64,000 nucleotides of DNA from Phallusia mammillata (taxonomy: Eukaryota; Chordata; Ascidiacea; Phlebobranchia; Ascidiidae), in the NCBI GenBank assembly GCA_003260075.1, contig QLIY01000088.1:62001-126000 (forward strand), written 5' to 3'. The notes under the pieces are model-generated. The model was not told where the DNA came from, did no database searches, and saw nothing but the letters and a program-made list of their open reading frames with translations. Positions 10,872-23,300 of the stretch are shown in pieces (positions within the stretch are counted from its first letter, which is position 1; each line of letters begins with the position of its first letter). The position numbers and the translations under genes are program-made.

Positions 10872-13676
10872 CTGGAACATATTAGAGCTACATCATCGAA
10901 ATAATGATGGTAATTTAAGAAAATTGGCTAATTTAAAATAACGATATCACAGATAAACACAAACATATTTTAGGTAGTCTATCTAGCATTTAATTTTGTT
11001 GTTAAGTGTATAGTAACAAACGAGACATAAGTCCCACACATCATACATATTTTTCCATTTTGTATTGTTTGCTGTTTTAGTAAACTATATAGTGAAATAA
11101 AATATTCGTCTCATCCTAAATCAACAAAGTATTTCCACAAATATGTCTTCTTCCATCATAAAATCGAGTCAACAGTTCATGTTTTAATCAACTCTCCATC
11201 TTTAATTCCCAAAAAGGCAGAAACAAAAGGGTCCTCAATGCGAACAACTTATCTTTAGTGGAGATTTGTGGATTTGATCAAACATAAAGCCACATTTTTT
11301 GCCAGTAAGTTGCAAAACAGCAAAAATTTGCAAAGATAACCACAGGTTACTGAAACGTCCAACACTTACTGTGCATGTAAAGCAGGATTCGTGCCATTGT
11401 GCCTTAATAGCTTCCACATAATGATCCCCTGCATCAATTGGATATCCACAACCTTTGCACATCGTACTGAAGAGTCGGTTAAAATCTGTAAATTAGAATC
11501 AAAATGATTGTCAGGGCCCAGGCACTAGAATAGTTGTGATAAAATGTATAATATTGTTCTGTAATGGTCCAAAACCTAACACAAAAACATAAAACATATG
11601 TTAACATTCGAAATCAAGTCATTTAAAAACAGTCATCGTAAATAGTTTTTGTAAACTTATTTGTTGTTTATCAATTCAATTTTTTTTTTTCAAGCATCTA
11701 TAACAAATGTTTTTTTGAAACTTATTTGGTTTATTATTAGCCTTATTGCACATCGAAATCTTAAACAAATGTTTGCAAAAGCAAATCTTCTTACAGTTTA
11801 ACAGGACGAACACAAATTTTATCTATCAGTGTTCATAAAACCTTGCCAATAACCAACATTAGACTTTAACAAAAGGAAAATATTTCGTCTTTTAACATTT
11901 TAGGTATAAAAATGCGGGGGGGGGGCTGTTTCATCAGTGTTGTTCATAAAACCTTGCCAATAACCAACATTAGACTTAAACAAAAGGAAAATATTTCGTC
12001 TTTTAACATTTTAGGTATAAAAATGCAAGCCATTACATTCTTTTTTTTGGTCAGACTCAAGTTAACCGACATCCATTGTCATGTCCCACAGCCACAACCG
12101 AATGGTTATGTGGTTTACAAAGACAAACCGCAACGAGCGAAAATGCGTGCACAACAATATGAATCATCGCAGCAAATAGCCTCAAGCGATGCAAAGACAT
12201 TTAACGTCTTGACCTCAACCCTTGGTTGGGATTCTAAAGCTTCTATTGTTCTTTGTCTTTATTCTTATGTTACGACGGTCTTTGGTTTTGTTTACTATTC
12301 TAACCATAAAGCTTAAATAGGTATGTGGCAAACATAAAATACTTTTATACCGTTTAAAACCTTGCAAAAATTTTGGTCGGAATATTTTTAGTAATGCGGA
12401 AATTTTTGTTATTTTTTTAAATACATTATGAAAGCTTTGTGTAGTCTGCATTAGGAAAAAAGTTTTTGTGTCGACCTAATGGAACATTCAGCGTATTTTA
12501 CAACATTTAGTTTATTATGACATTCAGCAGGGTTCGAACTTGCGCCGCTGAGAACATCACAAGTACCATAACTTACCTTCCACGCAATACGGCTTATCGT
12601 TTTCCATGTGGAAGACTCCGTCCCGAAATGGTTTCTGACAAGCTGTGCAGACGAAACAGGTCACGTGCCAAACCTGGTTCAGGGCATGCATCACTTCCTG
12701 TAACCATAACAACAAGGTACGGTGAGGTTTCTGGGCCTACACTGGTTTTATGATGCGTGAGGAATAAGAAAAGAAAATAAATCCAACCGAACGACTAGTA
12801 GTTGAAGGCAGACGAGAAAAATGAAACCAAGCCGTTCTTTGCAATGAACGTTTTTTGCCATGCTCCTATATTACTTAAAATCTAGTTTCAAAACAGAAAA
12901 AAGTAGTTCATGCAGAGTGCAGACCAATAAAACGAAACATCGGTATGCAAACCATAGTACGCCAAACCTGCAAAAAGTGTAATAACGCATACGATATTTT
13001 ACTTTCTAGGGTGCACAGTAGCGTTTTTGTGTTAATAAAACTCTATGTTTTGCGACCTCATTAACTTGCACAAACGGTTTCTTTTGTTTGAGAAAAATCC
13101 ATAAAACAGCTTGCGTCTCAACTTGTGGTTCGCAATCAAAAACTGTGGGAACATTTTCCAGCAATCGTCTTTCTGCTGGCAGCGGAAGGCTATCAATAAC
13201 TTAAGCGAGTTGAATTGCTAAATTGCGCCAAATTGCCATAAATCGGGCATGTTGAATCGGTAGCAGATACCAATCTGTATAGGCTAGCAAGCAGTGGTGG
13301 GATTCAGTCGGTTCGCACCGGTTCTATAGAACCGTCTCACAAAATTTTATGAGATCAGCGAACCGGTTAGCATGACAAAGAATTTGAATTCAACCGATGG
13401 AAATTTGAATCCACGACTGGTTTTATGAGATTAGCGAACTGACTGCATAAAAATGTGAATCCTACCACTACAAGCATGTTATAAATTAACGCAGGATCAT
13501 AACAAAAAATTACATGTGTAGGTAAAAGTGCTTCCAAAAATGCTTTCTGTCATTAATTGTGGAAGTTTGTTATTAAAAAGGCAATGGTTTTAAAACTAGA
13601 CATACATATTTGCAAAAACTTTTAATATAAGAAGTTTTATCGCTCGAAACGTGCAACAAACCAAATCGCAAAATCG

Positions 13677-13757
<81 letters not shown>

Positions 13758-16700
13758 GGCCCATACAAGTAAAAGTTAAACAGTACAAAGCTTTGTTTCC
13801 CATTCCCGAAAATCTTGAGGCGGCATGTATAGGACCGATAGGCCATTATCTCATGAGTCAACATTTATCTATCTCTTCATTATCTTATCCAACGTTAAAC
13901 ATACATATTTGCAAATCCGGCCACTTACGCCAACAATTTTCTTGTTGCATTTTCCACAGGACTGTGCGAAGTAGCGTTCGTAACATCCAGAGCAGTACCG
14001 TCCACCCTTCTCTTCTATAAATCCGCAGTCTTTGAGAGGGCGCCGGCAGTTGGGAGAAGAACAGACGAACTCCTCTGGGTGCCAGTTTTTTCCTTGAGCT
14101 GTCAGGTACGGCCCTCTGCAGATAGAGCATAACGTTTCATACCAGTGCGTTAACCAAACACTAGTCTATTATGGGGCCTTGTGGCTGATTATAGTGCTGG
14201 TGAAATGCATGATGTGGGGTCGTGTTTAAGACAATATGACATATCAGACGTTTATTGATGTTAAAAACGAGATATTAACAAACATTTCGACAGCAATTTC
14301 AACGTAACTTTAGTATGAAGTGGTCCTGACTAGCACCGAATCACAACAATGGGAATCAGGTTGCTGTGTTATAACAGAGAATAATTCATTTGAGTAGTGG
14401 TTGTATGATCACACAGCAGACAATATGATCACTGGTGATCGTTTTTCGAACGTTTAATGTTTTCGAATGTGTATTGACAACATTTTTTCCTGTAGCGTTT
14501 TTGCAGGCTTACCTGATTTGTTTGTGACAACCCTCACACAGAAGTTCTTGTGTTCCGCCACCCGCGTTTGAAAGTGTAACTGGGACTGTGACACTGCGTG
14601 GGGGAGGGGGAAGATCATCTGGTGGGCTAACTTCATTTGTCTAAACACAAACACCATTAAAACATCACGCAAAATAAAAATAATCCAAAAAGGGATAACA
14701 CCGTTGCAAGTTTACTCCATAAATTTTACATAAATCGGCACATTATAGTTAGAAAAACGTTTTCCGAGTTTAGTCAACTTTTTTGCATACAATATTTACA
14801 CCCCTTGAAACATCAATAAATAGTATTCCATGTAAAACTTCAGAAACCTGCTGTCTGAGAGATGATGCTGGTGGTGGAGGAGGAGGAAGAAAGTCTTCAT
14901 TTCTGTCTTGAGTGACTGGTTTTGTTTGTGTCGGCTGCCAAGTGTTTTGCTTCTGTGAAAAACAAAGAAACAATCAGTAAAAACATATTTGGAACCTTTT
15001 TTTGGTTTAACGGTATATCTTTTATTTACACCTAAAAAACAGTTCATGCACAAAGCTCAATTAAACTCTTCTACTGAATTCCACAATATCTAAGCATGTC
15101 ATAATTGACTTGATGTGGTTAATTTTCCCTAAAAGTAAGATTTTTGTTTGTAGTTTTAAGTTTTACACACGATGTTTAAGCACTTTGCATTGGAATATAA
15201 ATGTTGCAAAACACATCTCATCTTTAAAGCATATCACAAGCTTAAAGAACAAACTTCAAATAACACCCCAAGTAATACCCTATTGGCTTTTATATTAGCA
15301 AATGACACCAACTGTTTAACAACCTAACAAAGCACTTGGTCAACAACGTCCCATAAAAGCCAATACGTTTATCTGTTTACTCCTGTCTCTTGCATTGAAA
15401 GCATTGGACTCTCTGTACACACATTGTCCTATTTTCAACATTTGCCTGCAAACTGTCGCCTAACAGTTACTTACATTCGGAATGTTTACTGTGGAGGTGT
15501 AACTTGGTTTGCTGGCGGGAACTGAAGACGGCTGGTACGATGATTGCTGCGGCTTAGGTGGAGAAGAGTTGACGCTGCGTTGCGAATTGGCGCTGCAAGC
15601 AAAATGGAAATAGTTTTGCTTTCGTGCCTTGATTGGTTGTTATTTTATGCCACATTTGCAAATCAATTACATGCTTTACGTCTGTTTTAGTACTATATAG
15701 TGTCCTTTCATGCCAAAACAGGACAAGTAGTTTGCATTTATAGCCTAATTATGCAAACTGTAATATAGTATTTTGCTGTATTCGGTTGCAACTAATATAT
15801 TACAGATCACATCAACATAGTACAGATTTTTTTACAAAAGCCTTTAACACAGTGTTTGAATGAAATCACAAACCCCACATCTAACTCAGTACTTACTTTT
15901 CAATTTTTAGTGACAATGTACTCGTGGAAGACTTAACGTGATTTTGTGCTTCTAAATGAGACAATACCGTCGCGTCGTTGTTGTTAATCTCCAATATAAC
16001 GTCACCAGGGTTCAGACCAGCCTTTTCGGCTTTGCCTCCGGGGGTCACCTGAGTTCAAAACATGATCAAGGTTTTAGATGACTGAAGTAAGGTTATCTGA
16101 CAAGGCCTTAAACATTGTATCTGATTTGTTAAACGTATGCCTGTTGATATGTTACAAAATAGCCTACACTTGTTAGCCGAAGGGTGTCATGCAATCATGT
16201 ACTACAGTTTGGTGCACTAAAATAGGAAAACCGGCTTGTTATCTGCCCAGTGATAAGTGCTATAAATTTTTTTATTTTAGGCTCGACAATTTATGTCATA
16301 GTTCAATTAAGTGGACTTGGTGCTTGTAAACCGACTCTGGAAAATATATTCTATTTGAAGTGTATTCATTTAAATTTTGTATCTATTCGGTGGATGCTAC
16401 CGGCTTTCAAACGAAAGTGAATGGGTGCGTTACATTGCCAGGAAGCAATGGCCACGTTTTAACTATTCACAAGACTTCCCCTACGAAAGCAAAGTAACTT
16501 TGCCGCGAAATAAAAACGCAATGCACAGCATGCATACTTGCTGTGCACATATTGCATTTTTAAACCGCCGCCAAAGATATGACACATGTAACCTAAAATT
16601 GGTTCCCAACGCGTAGGTTGTAGTCATTCTTGGTCAATAACACTTACAAAAATTGCCCTAATAACTTTTGTTCTGTTTGTGAACCATGGTCACAGTAATT

Positions 16701-17760
16701 GGGTATCAACGTTAGAGCCCTTATAATTAGAACATGGCAAGAATAACGTGCCCTCTATTTTACCCGTTACCAACCCCTGACCCGCTTTCTATTCACAGCA
16801 AGCGCTGTAGTTACACGGGCCGGCGTGAAATAACGAGGTTAAGATGATTTGAGAACTTCGACGCCGACGGGCCATATAAGGTCATGTAGCTAGCCAAGCG
16901 TGTCACGTAAAAGAACAGCTATTGTGTCGTCATAAAACGGTCTGCCCACGCGACGAAACAAAACGTCACTGCACTGTCGTAATTTGGCCTCTAAATTTTT
17001 GTTTCCTAATCTGTAGTGTTATCTGAGATAACCCGAAATCAGTAATGCTATTTACCCTATTTGGAAAGTCGGCAAATCTGCGCTTTAACAGTAAATTTGG
17101 TCCTAAACATTAGACCTCATTTCCAGCCCTGCACCAACCTTTTTCCATATTTGTCTATAGTGCCAGGTAAGTGGAATGTGAACATTATGCCTGCGTGCGG
17201 GCTGGGTGACATCAATCATGAGCTATACATATCTATTACGATGGATTTGCCCACGTAAAATAGTTCAACTACAACCTAACATATGGTTTTCACCACCAGT
17301 GTATAATGTAACATAAAAACAAACTTTTATTCTTATTAATTTTCTTAAGTTACTGCAAATCTTGTTAATTTCAAGTTGAAAAGCTTCACAAAACTCTTGT
17401 AGCTTTGCAAAACGTAGGTACAGCAGGTACAACAGATCCATAAAACACATTTTCATGTTACATCTCTAGCTAGTTTCCGTTTTTATGTTAAAGGTTTGTG
17501 CTTTTAACATATGATCAAAACTGAATATTGTTACAGATTAATTTGCGGTGATTTGCAGTCGATATAGCATTAGAACCTAATTTATAACACAATACATTTG
17601 TAAGCAACATAGCACACCTTATCAAACTTGTACACGTGTGTTTTAGAACAAGGTGTGAACTACTGACCTTTGAAATTGCAAGGCTTGCATGAAAGTCGCT
17701 ACCGCCGACAAGCCGAAATCCCCAAGGACTGCCTCCTACTAAGGTCACAATATGTGGCAT
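10779..17760 (-). CDS. PDZ-LIM domain protein of the Enigma/ZASP family (PDLIM5/7, LDB3-like)
   Basis: Nine exons on the minus strand join without a break to 371 codons including the stop: 17668-17760, 15897-16048, 15475-15592, 14848-14952, 14513-14640, 13929-14115, 12577-12697, 11370-11485, 10779-10871. Residues about 1-80 form a PDZ domain ([28 protein letters not shown]). A Ser/Pro/Gln-rich linker with six prolines follows, then three tandem LIM domains with full zinc ligands. Family knowledge: the PDZ domain binds alpha-actinin, the LIM domains bind kinases and other partners, and the protein sits on actin bundles or Z-discs. The architecture (PDZ plus three LIMs) fits PDLIM5, PDLIM7 or LDB3 and excludes the one-LIM PDLIM1-4 group. 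No clear ZM motif was seen. LIM1 has the NCRRPL signature I associate with invertebrate ZASP. The ATG at 17760 begins a PDZ domain in the usual way. Confidence 0.95.
11370..11485 (-). CDS. PDZ-LIM exon 8: LIM3 first half
   Basis: [20 protein letters not shown] then WHESCFTCT. This matches the KCHGCDFKIDAGD start of Enigma LIM3. Acceptor aatttacag, donor GTAAGT. Confidence 0.95.
11822..12026. repeat. Direct duplication around ten G (copies ~11822-11915 and ~11926-12026)
   Basis: About 90-100 bp duplicated on both sides of G10 at 11916-11925, in PDZ-LIM intron 7. Copies differ by at least one SNP (agacttt/agactta) and small indels near the left edge. Confidence 0.85.
12577..12697 (-). CDS. PDZ-LIM exon 7: LIM2
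   Basis: [20 protein letters not shown] followed by HMENDKPYC gives the remaining LIM2 ligands, with the last (Asp) completed in the next exon. Acceptor tggttacag, donor GTAAGT. Confidence 0.95.
12698..13291. other. PDZ-LIM intron 6, left part
   Basis: No exon or clear repeat recognised. AT-rich intron sequence running to the MITE at 13292. Confidence 0.5.
13292..13470. mobile_element. Small hAT-like MITE, 179 bp
   Basis: Ends CAGTGGTGGGATTCAG and, inverted, TAGTGGTAGGATTCAC. Flanking 8-mers CTAGCAAG and CAAGCATG agree at six of eight positions. It carries the palindrome CGGTTCTATAGAACCG. A partial inverted copy lies at 8058-8141. Confidence 0.7.
13678..13756. repeat. Homopolymer of 79 G in PDZ-LIM intron 6
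   Basis: Uninterrupted G tract without a recognisable duplicated flank. Given the other G runs here it is more likely a sized gap than real sequence. Translations across it give poly-Gly or poly-Pro and should not be called genes. Confidence 0.85.
13929..14115 (-). CDS. PDZ-LIM exon 6: LIM1
   Basis: [18 protein letters not shown], then [20 protein letters not shown] and the first CxxC of LIM2 (SCGKCNKK). The spacing CSSPNC is C-x4-C where most vertebrate LIM1 domains have C-x2-C. Acceptor tatctgcag, donor GTAAGT. Confidence 0.93.
14513..14640 (-). CDS. PDZ-LIM exon 5: linker and first Cys pair of LIM1
   Basis: Ends in [11 protein letters not shown], the first CxxC of LIM1, split by the intron in phase 2. 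Upstream it encodes PPDDLPPPP. Acceptor tgtttag, donor GTAAGC. Confidence 0.9.
14848..14952 (-). CDS. PDZ-LIM exon 4: linker with poly-Pro
   Basis: Exactly 35 codons, phase 0 at both ends, so it could be skipped without breaking the frame. It encodes a Gln/Thr-rich stretch and [12 protein letters not shown]. Acceptor tttttcacag; donor GTTTCT is weak, which also suits alternative splicing. Confidence 0.82.
15475..15592 (-). CDS. PDZ-LIM exon 3: Ser/Pro/Gln linker
   Basis: Low-complexity linker ([20 protein letters not shown]) between PDZ and LIM parts; acceptor cttgcag, donor GTAAGT. Phases agree with both neighbours. Confidence 0.88.
15897..16048 (-). CDS. PDZ-LIM exon 2: PDZ C-terminal half
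   Basis: [20 protein letters not shown] then [11 protein letters not shown] and TLSLKIE complete the PDZ fold. Ends in phase 2; donor GTAAGT. Confidence 0.94.
16049..17667. other. PDZ-LIM intron 1, no gene seen
   Basis: About 1.6 kb of intron sequence between the two PDZ exons. Short words related to the dispersed CCGA-rich repeat occur near 16740-16810. No coding exon supported. Confidence 0.5.
17668..17760 (-). CDS. PDZ-LIM exon 1: start codon and PDZ N-terminus
   Basis: [20 protein letters not shown]: the PWGFR carboxylate-binding loop of Enigma-family PDZ domains. Donor GTCAGT, phase 0. The ATG is preceded by AATT; an upstream ctttcag could be a 5' splice or trans-splice acceptor, which is not decidable here. 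Confidence 0.95.
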
Positions 17761-20237
17761 AATTGAAGATCAAAAGACGTACTTTGTTAACACAAACTTA
17801 AAAACAGCAAAAAGTAAATAGTCTGTTGCAGTCTGAAAGATAGCAAAAAGTTCAGTCCTGACCTGACCCGGCGAAAGCTCAAAACCAGTCAGCATTTACA
17901 GACATCTGTATGCTGAAAAGAATCAACTACAAAATCAGTAACATTGACCTCATAATCATCACTCTGTGTCACTTGTGCCAGCTTAAGCTTATGTGGCCGT
18001 ATAAATCTCGGTAACAGTTGCAGATAGCGTCATTGCAAAGCAAAGCTTCCTGTTTGGGCACCGGCTTTCCATGACATCACCAGCATTGGTTTGGCACAAG
18101 CAACAGCGGCAACCCTGCCTGTGTTTACGACCAGCTCAAACTACTCAGTGCACTACAAGTCCACGCCTAGTCGCCTACATACCACAAAACTAGCAGTGTT
18201 TGCGCAAGCTGAAAAAGGGCCTGTGCAGGGCTTGAAATGAAGAACGGCGATCTGTGCTTTGCGCGAACGCCTGGAGGTGTACGAACAAAGTCCGAACTGT
18301 CTTCACTTGTCGAATTGTAAGATAACTGTCCTTGCCATGCATGTGTGACGTAGTATGGTATTATTTACATGGCAGTTTGGTACATTTGAGTAGGTTACAA
18401 CATTTTAAAAAGCTGCTCATTTATGCTATGACTAAATTAGTCGTAATTAGACCGGAAGTACCAACATTTAAAAGTAACATGATCCATCTGTTAATCTGTA
18501 ATCTAGTAACGCCATTGTTTAATTCAACCGAAAATTCCGCGTACCGGTAGTGCTGGTACTAAATCATTAGCTGACTGCAAATAATTTATGGTTAAATTCA
18601 ATATTTGTTTGAGAGAATCACACTGATTTTGCATTTGTGGTGTTTAACTAAAGACTTACGAAATTTGCAGTATTCCATCTGCCGCCTGCTATTTAAAACA
18701 CCGTTTGACTTGTTTACACAGCAAACATCTCTTGACTGCTTTCATTTTAAAACACCACTGCGACACACCGACAAAAAAATCGGTAGCGTATTTGATCGTT
18801 TAAAAAAATAGCTTGTAATTTTTCCACAAAAGCGAGGGAAATGGAAAAATAAACACGGTCAACGTTGCCAACACCGAAAAGCCGCGGTCTAGCCCGATGC
18901 GAAACGAAAAGAAAGTCGAAAAACGGCAAGGCACGAATAGTGATGGAACTACACGGCGATCCACGAATAAAACTCCAAAAAGGAAACTTAAAAGGGTAAT
19001 GTTGCTCACAATTACATGGCGAATAAAACAGAATGCGGGGTATAAGTTGAGGGCAGGTAAAAGTAGGCAAGTCTGTGTAATTTCCGTTAACTAAACTTAT
19101 TTGCTAAGTAAGAAAAGCAATCTGTATTTTGAAACACACTAAGTTGGATAAAGCAGCTATAGTACAGTAAAAATATTATCTTGACAAGTTTGTGTGACCT
19201 ATTGGTTCGAATAAGCAAAGAAATACTAAACTATTTGCGCAATAAACAGACAGAGTGAAATTATCACAGACAGGCAGTGTATAGAACATTATGCTGAAGT
19301 GAAAGTCTATAAAAAGGTGGTTAGTCGAAAAGGTACAAATTTGCAACTCACATATCAAGTTACACAACATAAAACCCCTTTTCTACCTATAAAATGTGTT
19401 ATCATTTATAAAACCTGTGTAGTTTGTGTTGTACGTGAGACAAAACATCAATTTGAAGAGCTTTCACGGCAGTAGAGAATATAATTTTTCAAAAGTTTGT
19501 AACTTATCATTTTATTGTTCAGCGGTTTAAAAACACAGTTAGTTTTAATATTTGATATTATCACTAGAATTCCCCGCTGCATTCAGAACTATTACATAAA
19601 TTTGGGCCTATTTGAAAAAAGCGTTATAGTGCAATTGACCACATAAAGTGAACAAATGCATTCTATGACAATAAAAGGACAAATCAATGCCTGCTGATTT
19701 GCTACAAGTCGCAGCCGTCGTTAGAAATCACCATAGCAAGGCGCAAAACAGGGGAATCACCAAAGCAGCAAAAGCGTTTGCAGCCGTCCCCCAAGTGGCG
19801 AAAGTTAGCTTAAAAATAGCCAATTCGCAGGCTCGGAGGCGAAGGTAATTGCAATAACAAACAAATAGAAAGAGAAACGTAATACTGCAAGAGTGGGATC
19901 GGTAATAAATAAAACAAGTGGGATATGCAAATAGGCTAACAGAGGTGGCTGGAGGGGTGTGTCTGAGGCGTGTCCGTCAGTTGACAAGCATTTTGACTGC
20001 AATTCCGTTAGGCAAAGTTCAAAGGCAGGGAGCGGTGTTCGATCAACCCTTGCACGCGGGCCCAACCTTTTGCCCCGCAGTTTCAAGCTGTACAAACGGT
20101 CCAAATTGACTGGATGGGATTCGAAAATAAAAAGCGCTGGGGCCGCACGCAGGCGATGACATCACGAGTCGGATACCTCACGTCATCAAGTACCCCGCGT
20201 TTTTAGTTTAGCGCTTGGCAGGCGTCGGTAGTTGCAT
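17761..20237. other. Intergenic region between PDZ-LIM 5' end and ADAMTS 3' end
   Basis: Both genes read leftwards, so this holds the PDZ-LIM promoter and the ADAMTS 3' UTR. Minus-strand AATAAA at 19511-19516 could serve the longest ADAMTS transcript. No coding exon or intact mobile element recognised. Confidence 0.5.
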
Positions 20238-20342
20238 CTATGAGGATGCGTTCTCGGTCCGCGACCATCTTTGCGCACTTCTCTGCAAGATAACCTTGAG
20301 TTGAAGGTCATTGCTCCACCATTGACCGCAGGTAAACCCGAC
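20238..20342 (-). CDS. ADAMTS candidate exon 26: alternative C-terminus with TAG stop
   Basis: Acceptor accttacag; 34 codons then [23 protein letters not shown] followed by an RSAQRWSR segment. Follows exon 25 in phase. No family resemblance; could be a chance exon. Confidence 0.5.
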   Translation of the reverse strand, partial: VGFTCGQWWSNDLQLKVILQRSAQRWSRTENASS

Positions 20343-23300
20343 CTGTAAGGTTACAAAAGTTCATTAGATCTGTAAAATTCAAACAGAATGCAAGAAAAAT
20401 ATATCGTGGTTGCACTTACTGGTAACAAGGCACCACACACATTGATTGTGACGTGACAGGAAGCTTGCAGGCGGATGACGTCATCCACGCTAATTGAGCT
20501 ACATCCCAACATCCGTATATGGGTCTCCTGTCAAAGCAAAAACAGCGTTAGCACGATTTTTTGACGTATGACAGCCGGTGATGTATTTCCGCTGCGGAAA
20601 GGAATTTATCCATGCCTAATGAATGCCGGTTTGTTACTCAATTCCTCTTTTGGAATACATATATTTGTTAGTTTAATTATTTCCTCCACGAGAAGAAATT
20701 TTCATGCCTGAAATATAAGTCGCTGGAACTATCTGGATTTTTTGTGGAAAGTGGCCTTTCGTATGTATTTCTGTTGTGTTACTGAATATATGTATCAGAA
20801 ATCGTCTGGTCTGAGCATCGTACAACTTTGACATTCTACACTGTGTCACGAAGCTATTGTATGGATTCTAATTTGTTTTGACATTTGTTTAACCGTGTTT
20901 GTTTCACGTGTGGTTCACCTTTATTAAACTACTTGGGGATTAATAAAATCAAGTTTGTATTATTCACAATCATTTATGACACTATTTTTTCCCCTTAAAA
21001 ACCTTTTCAACCATTTCCTAAAATTACATACGCCAAGACGAATTTAGATGTACCAAGCTCTTAAGTTGGATTTCTTTCGCCACAATTTGGGAACCAGCCT
21101 TCAATAAAAAAGCCTAAGCTTGCATCTCAAAAACAATTTGAATACCTTTTTCCAATTCCACATATTTTCACATCACATCTCCCCCAGCTCCTTACGACTG
21201 AAGTCACGTCTCTCTTGCGCCGTCCAGCGGTCGCACCGTCATTGGAAGCCGAAATCCTACTCCCGTTGTTGGTAACCATGGAAACAGGAGTACTAAGAGT
21301 ATCGTTGCGAGGAGCGAGAGTCTGGATCACTTCACTAAACTCCGAGTCCTCTGGATCATCATCGTAGTCCTCCGAGCTCTCCATCGCAGTCTCCTCATCT
21401 ACATCCTGTGCTCCTTGGTCCTGACTTTCGGATGCGGATGTTGGAAACTGGAGGACTTGAGGATGGACAAAGATCTCGCCGTGGATAGAGGGAATGCCAG
21501 TAGCGTTTGATTCAAGTGATGTCTGAAGAAAGAGAGGGAATTGATTTGTCCACGTTAATAAAATAGATACATAATTAGAGAGATGGTGCTTTGAATTTAG
21601 TGATATTAAACCTCGGTTAAACCGGATTCGGTTAATCTGGATCTTCGCCTAATCAGGACAATTTCTTTGGTGCCAACTGGTCCAGATTAACCGAGGTTTA
21701 CTGTAGTAGCACTTTTCTACCCCTCAATGGACAATTTTGCTTGGTACATTTTCTGAAACGGTCGACCAAGCAAGTTTAACACTGCTTTTCTTAAGTTACA
21801 AAGTTTAAATTCAACCAAAATTCGATTACGGTACTGGAACACCCTTCTGCACAAAATAGCAAACAATTATATTTTTTTCTTCATCTATATTTTTTGTTTC
21901 CTTTTTTGGTTTATTTTTTGGGTGTTACCACATTATTGTGATGTGTACGACAGCTTGTGGTAAAACGTAAGATTTAATGAAGTCCTTATGTTTTCATGCA
22001 TACCTGACACTCTTAAAAAATGCACCACATTTACATTTTTAAATTTCAGTTTAGTTTCATACCTCGTTGTTGCCGTTGAGAGTTCCGTTGGAAAAAAGAT
22101 TAGAAATAGCGACGCTTAGTGGACGACCGGCAGATGATTGCCCCGACCGCGAGGTGACGCCATTCTGCCTTTGATGTTTCTCGCAAGAGCGACAGCAGAG
22201 TTTCCGATATCCAGTAATGTCACAGTAGCTAGTAATGGCATCCAAACGGCAGAAGATTGACTGGTCAGTTGTACAAGGTGCAGCTACAATACAAAAACAC
22301 CAATTTTGTTATTGTGTTTTCAAACAAAAATTGTATATCTAGTTTAGTGGTTCCCAACCGGGGAGGATTTTTAAATTTTCGGTAAATATACACGTAATTT
22401 CTGCGAACATAACCTGTGTTGTTGATAAAAGGCCCATTTTTAAATGATCTTTGTAAGGTTTAGCATCTATTCTATTATGTAGTATATTAGGGAGAAATGG
22501 AAAGGTTTTGATTTGTTAAGGGAGTAACTCGTCGAAAAAAATGGGATCCATGTTCTAGGTTTACATTTTTTAGATTCATTTGCAAAACGAAACTCGCTAG
22601 TTCGCTGCCTTAAGCTATTGATTGACCTTCTTGTCTTGGACTTGTTAAAAACCTACGCTGCAGGTTGTTATACAAGGTTGTTATAAATTAAGTTCGGCCA
22701 AGAACGATTTAAAACACACCGCATAAGGAACTCGAATCTTGCATCGATTTTGTATCATTCCAAATATTAATGTCAGTGCTTGTGTTAGTTGGGATATATC
22801 TACAGTATATGTTTGAAAAGTGCTTAGTAAGCAAAACATGCGTTATATATAAAAAAATCAGTGTTCATGCGAGTCATGCGATTTGGCAGCAAATACCTTC
22901 CGCAAATGTGGACCGTACGGGCGCTTGAGTTGTGGTAATGCCTGCATGGCAAAAGCTGGGGTTTAGATAAGCTGCTGCTGCGTTAAATCGATTTCCAATT
23001 TAACGCAAGTACGTGCAATTATTTAGCAACCGATTACAATGCCAATAACGTAAAGCAAATTGTAGCTCAGCTTCAGCACATATATAATAGCAAATGTTGT
23101 GTATGTTGTCAAATATAATAAAAAACGCAAAAAGCCGCGTTGCTATAGCAAATTAGCTCATGGTATTGAACATATACTGTAGTGTAAATAATCCATTTTA
23201 TGTCAAAAAGCCATCCCTGTTTTTGCAGCAAAAATTAAGACATTGTCCTAAAAGTTACACAAAGCAACAAGTAAATACAATTTTGGAAACCCCATTTCTA

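Noticed and set aside
13573-13864. Open frames with long poly-Pro (minus strand)
   Set aside because: They are translations of the 79-G tract and stop soon outside it. No splice or domain support.
14116-14160. LIM1 exon starting further upstream with a CSIC motif
   Set aside because: Counting that CxxC leaves four residues too few before the Trp-His. The upstream exon already supplies CEGC in phase, so tatctgcag is the acceptor.
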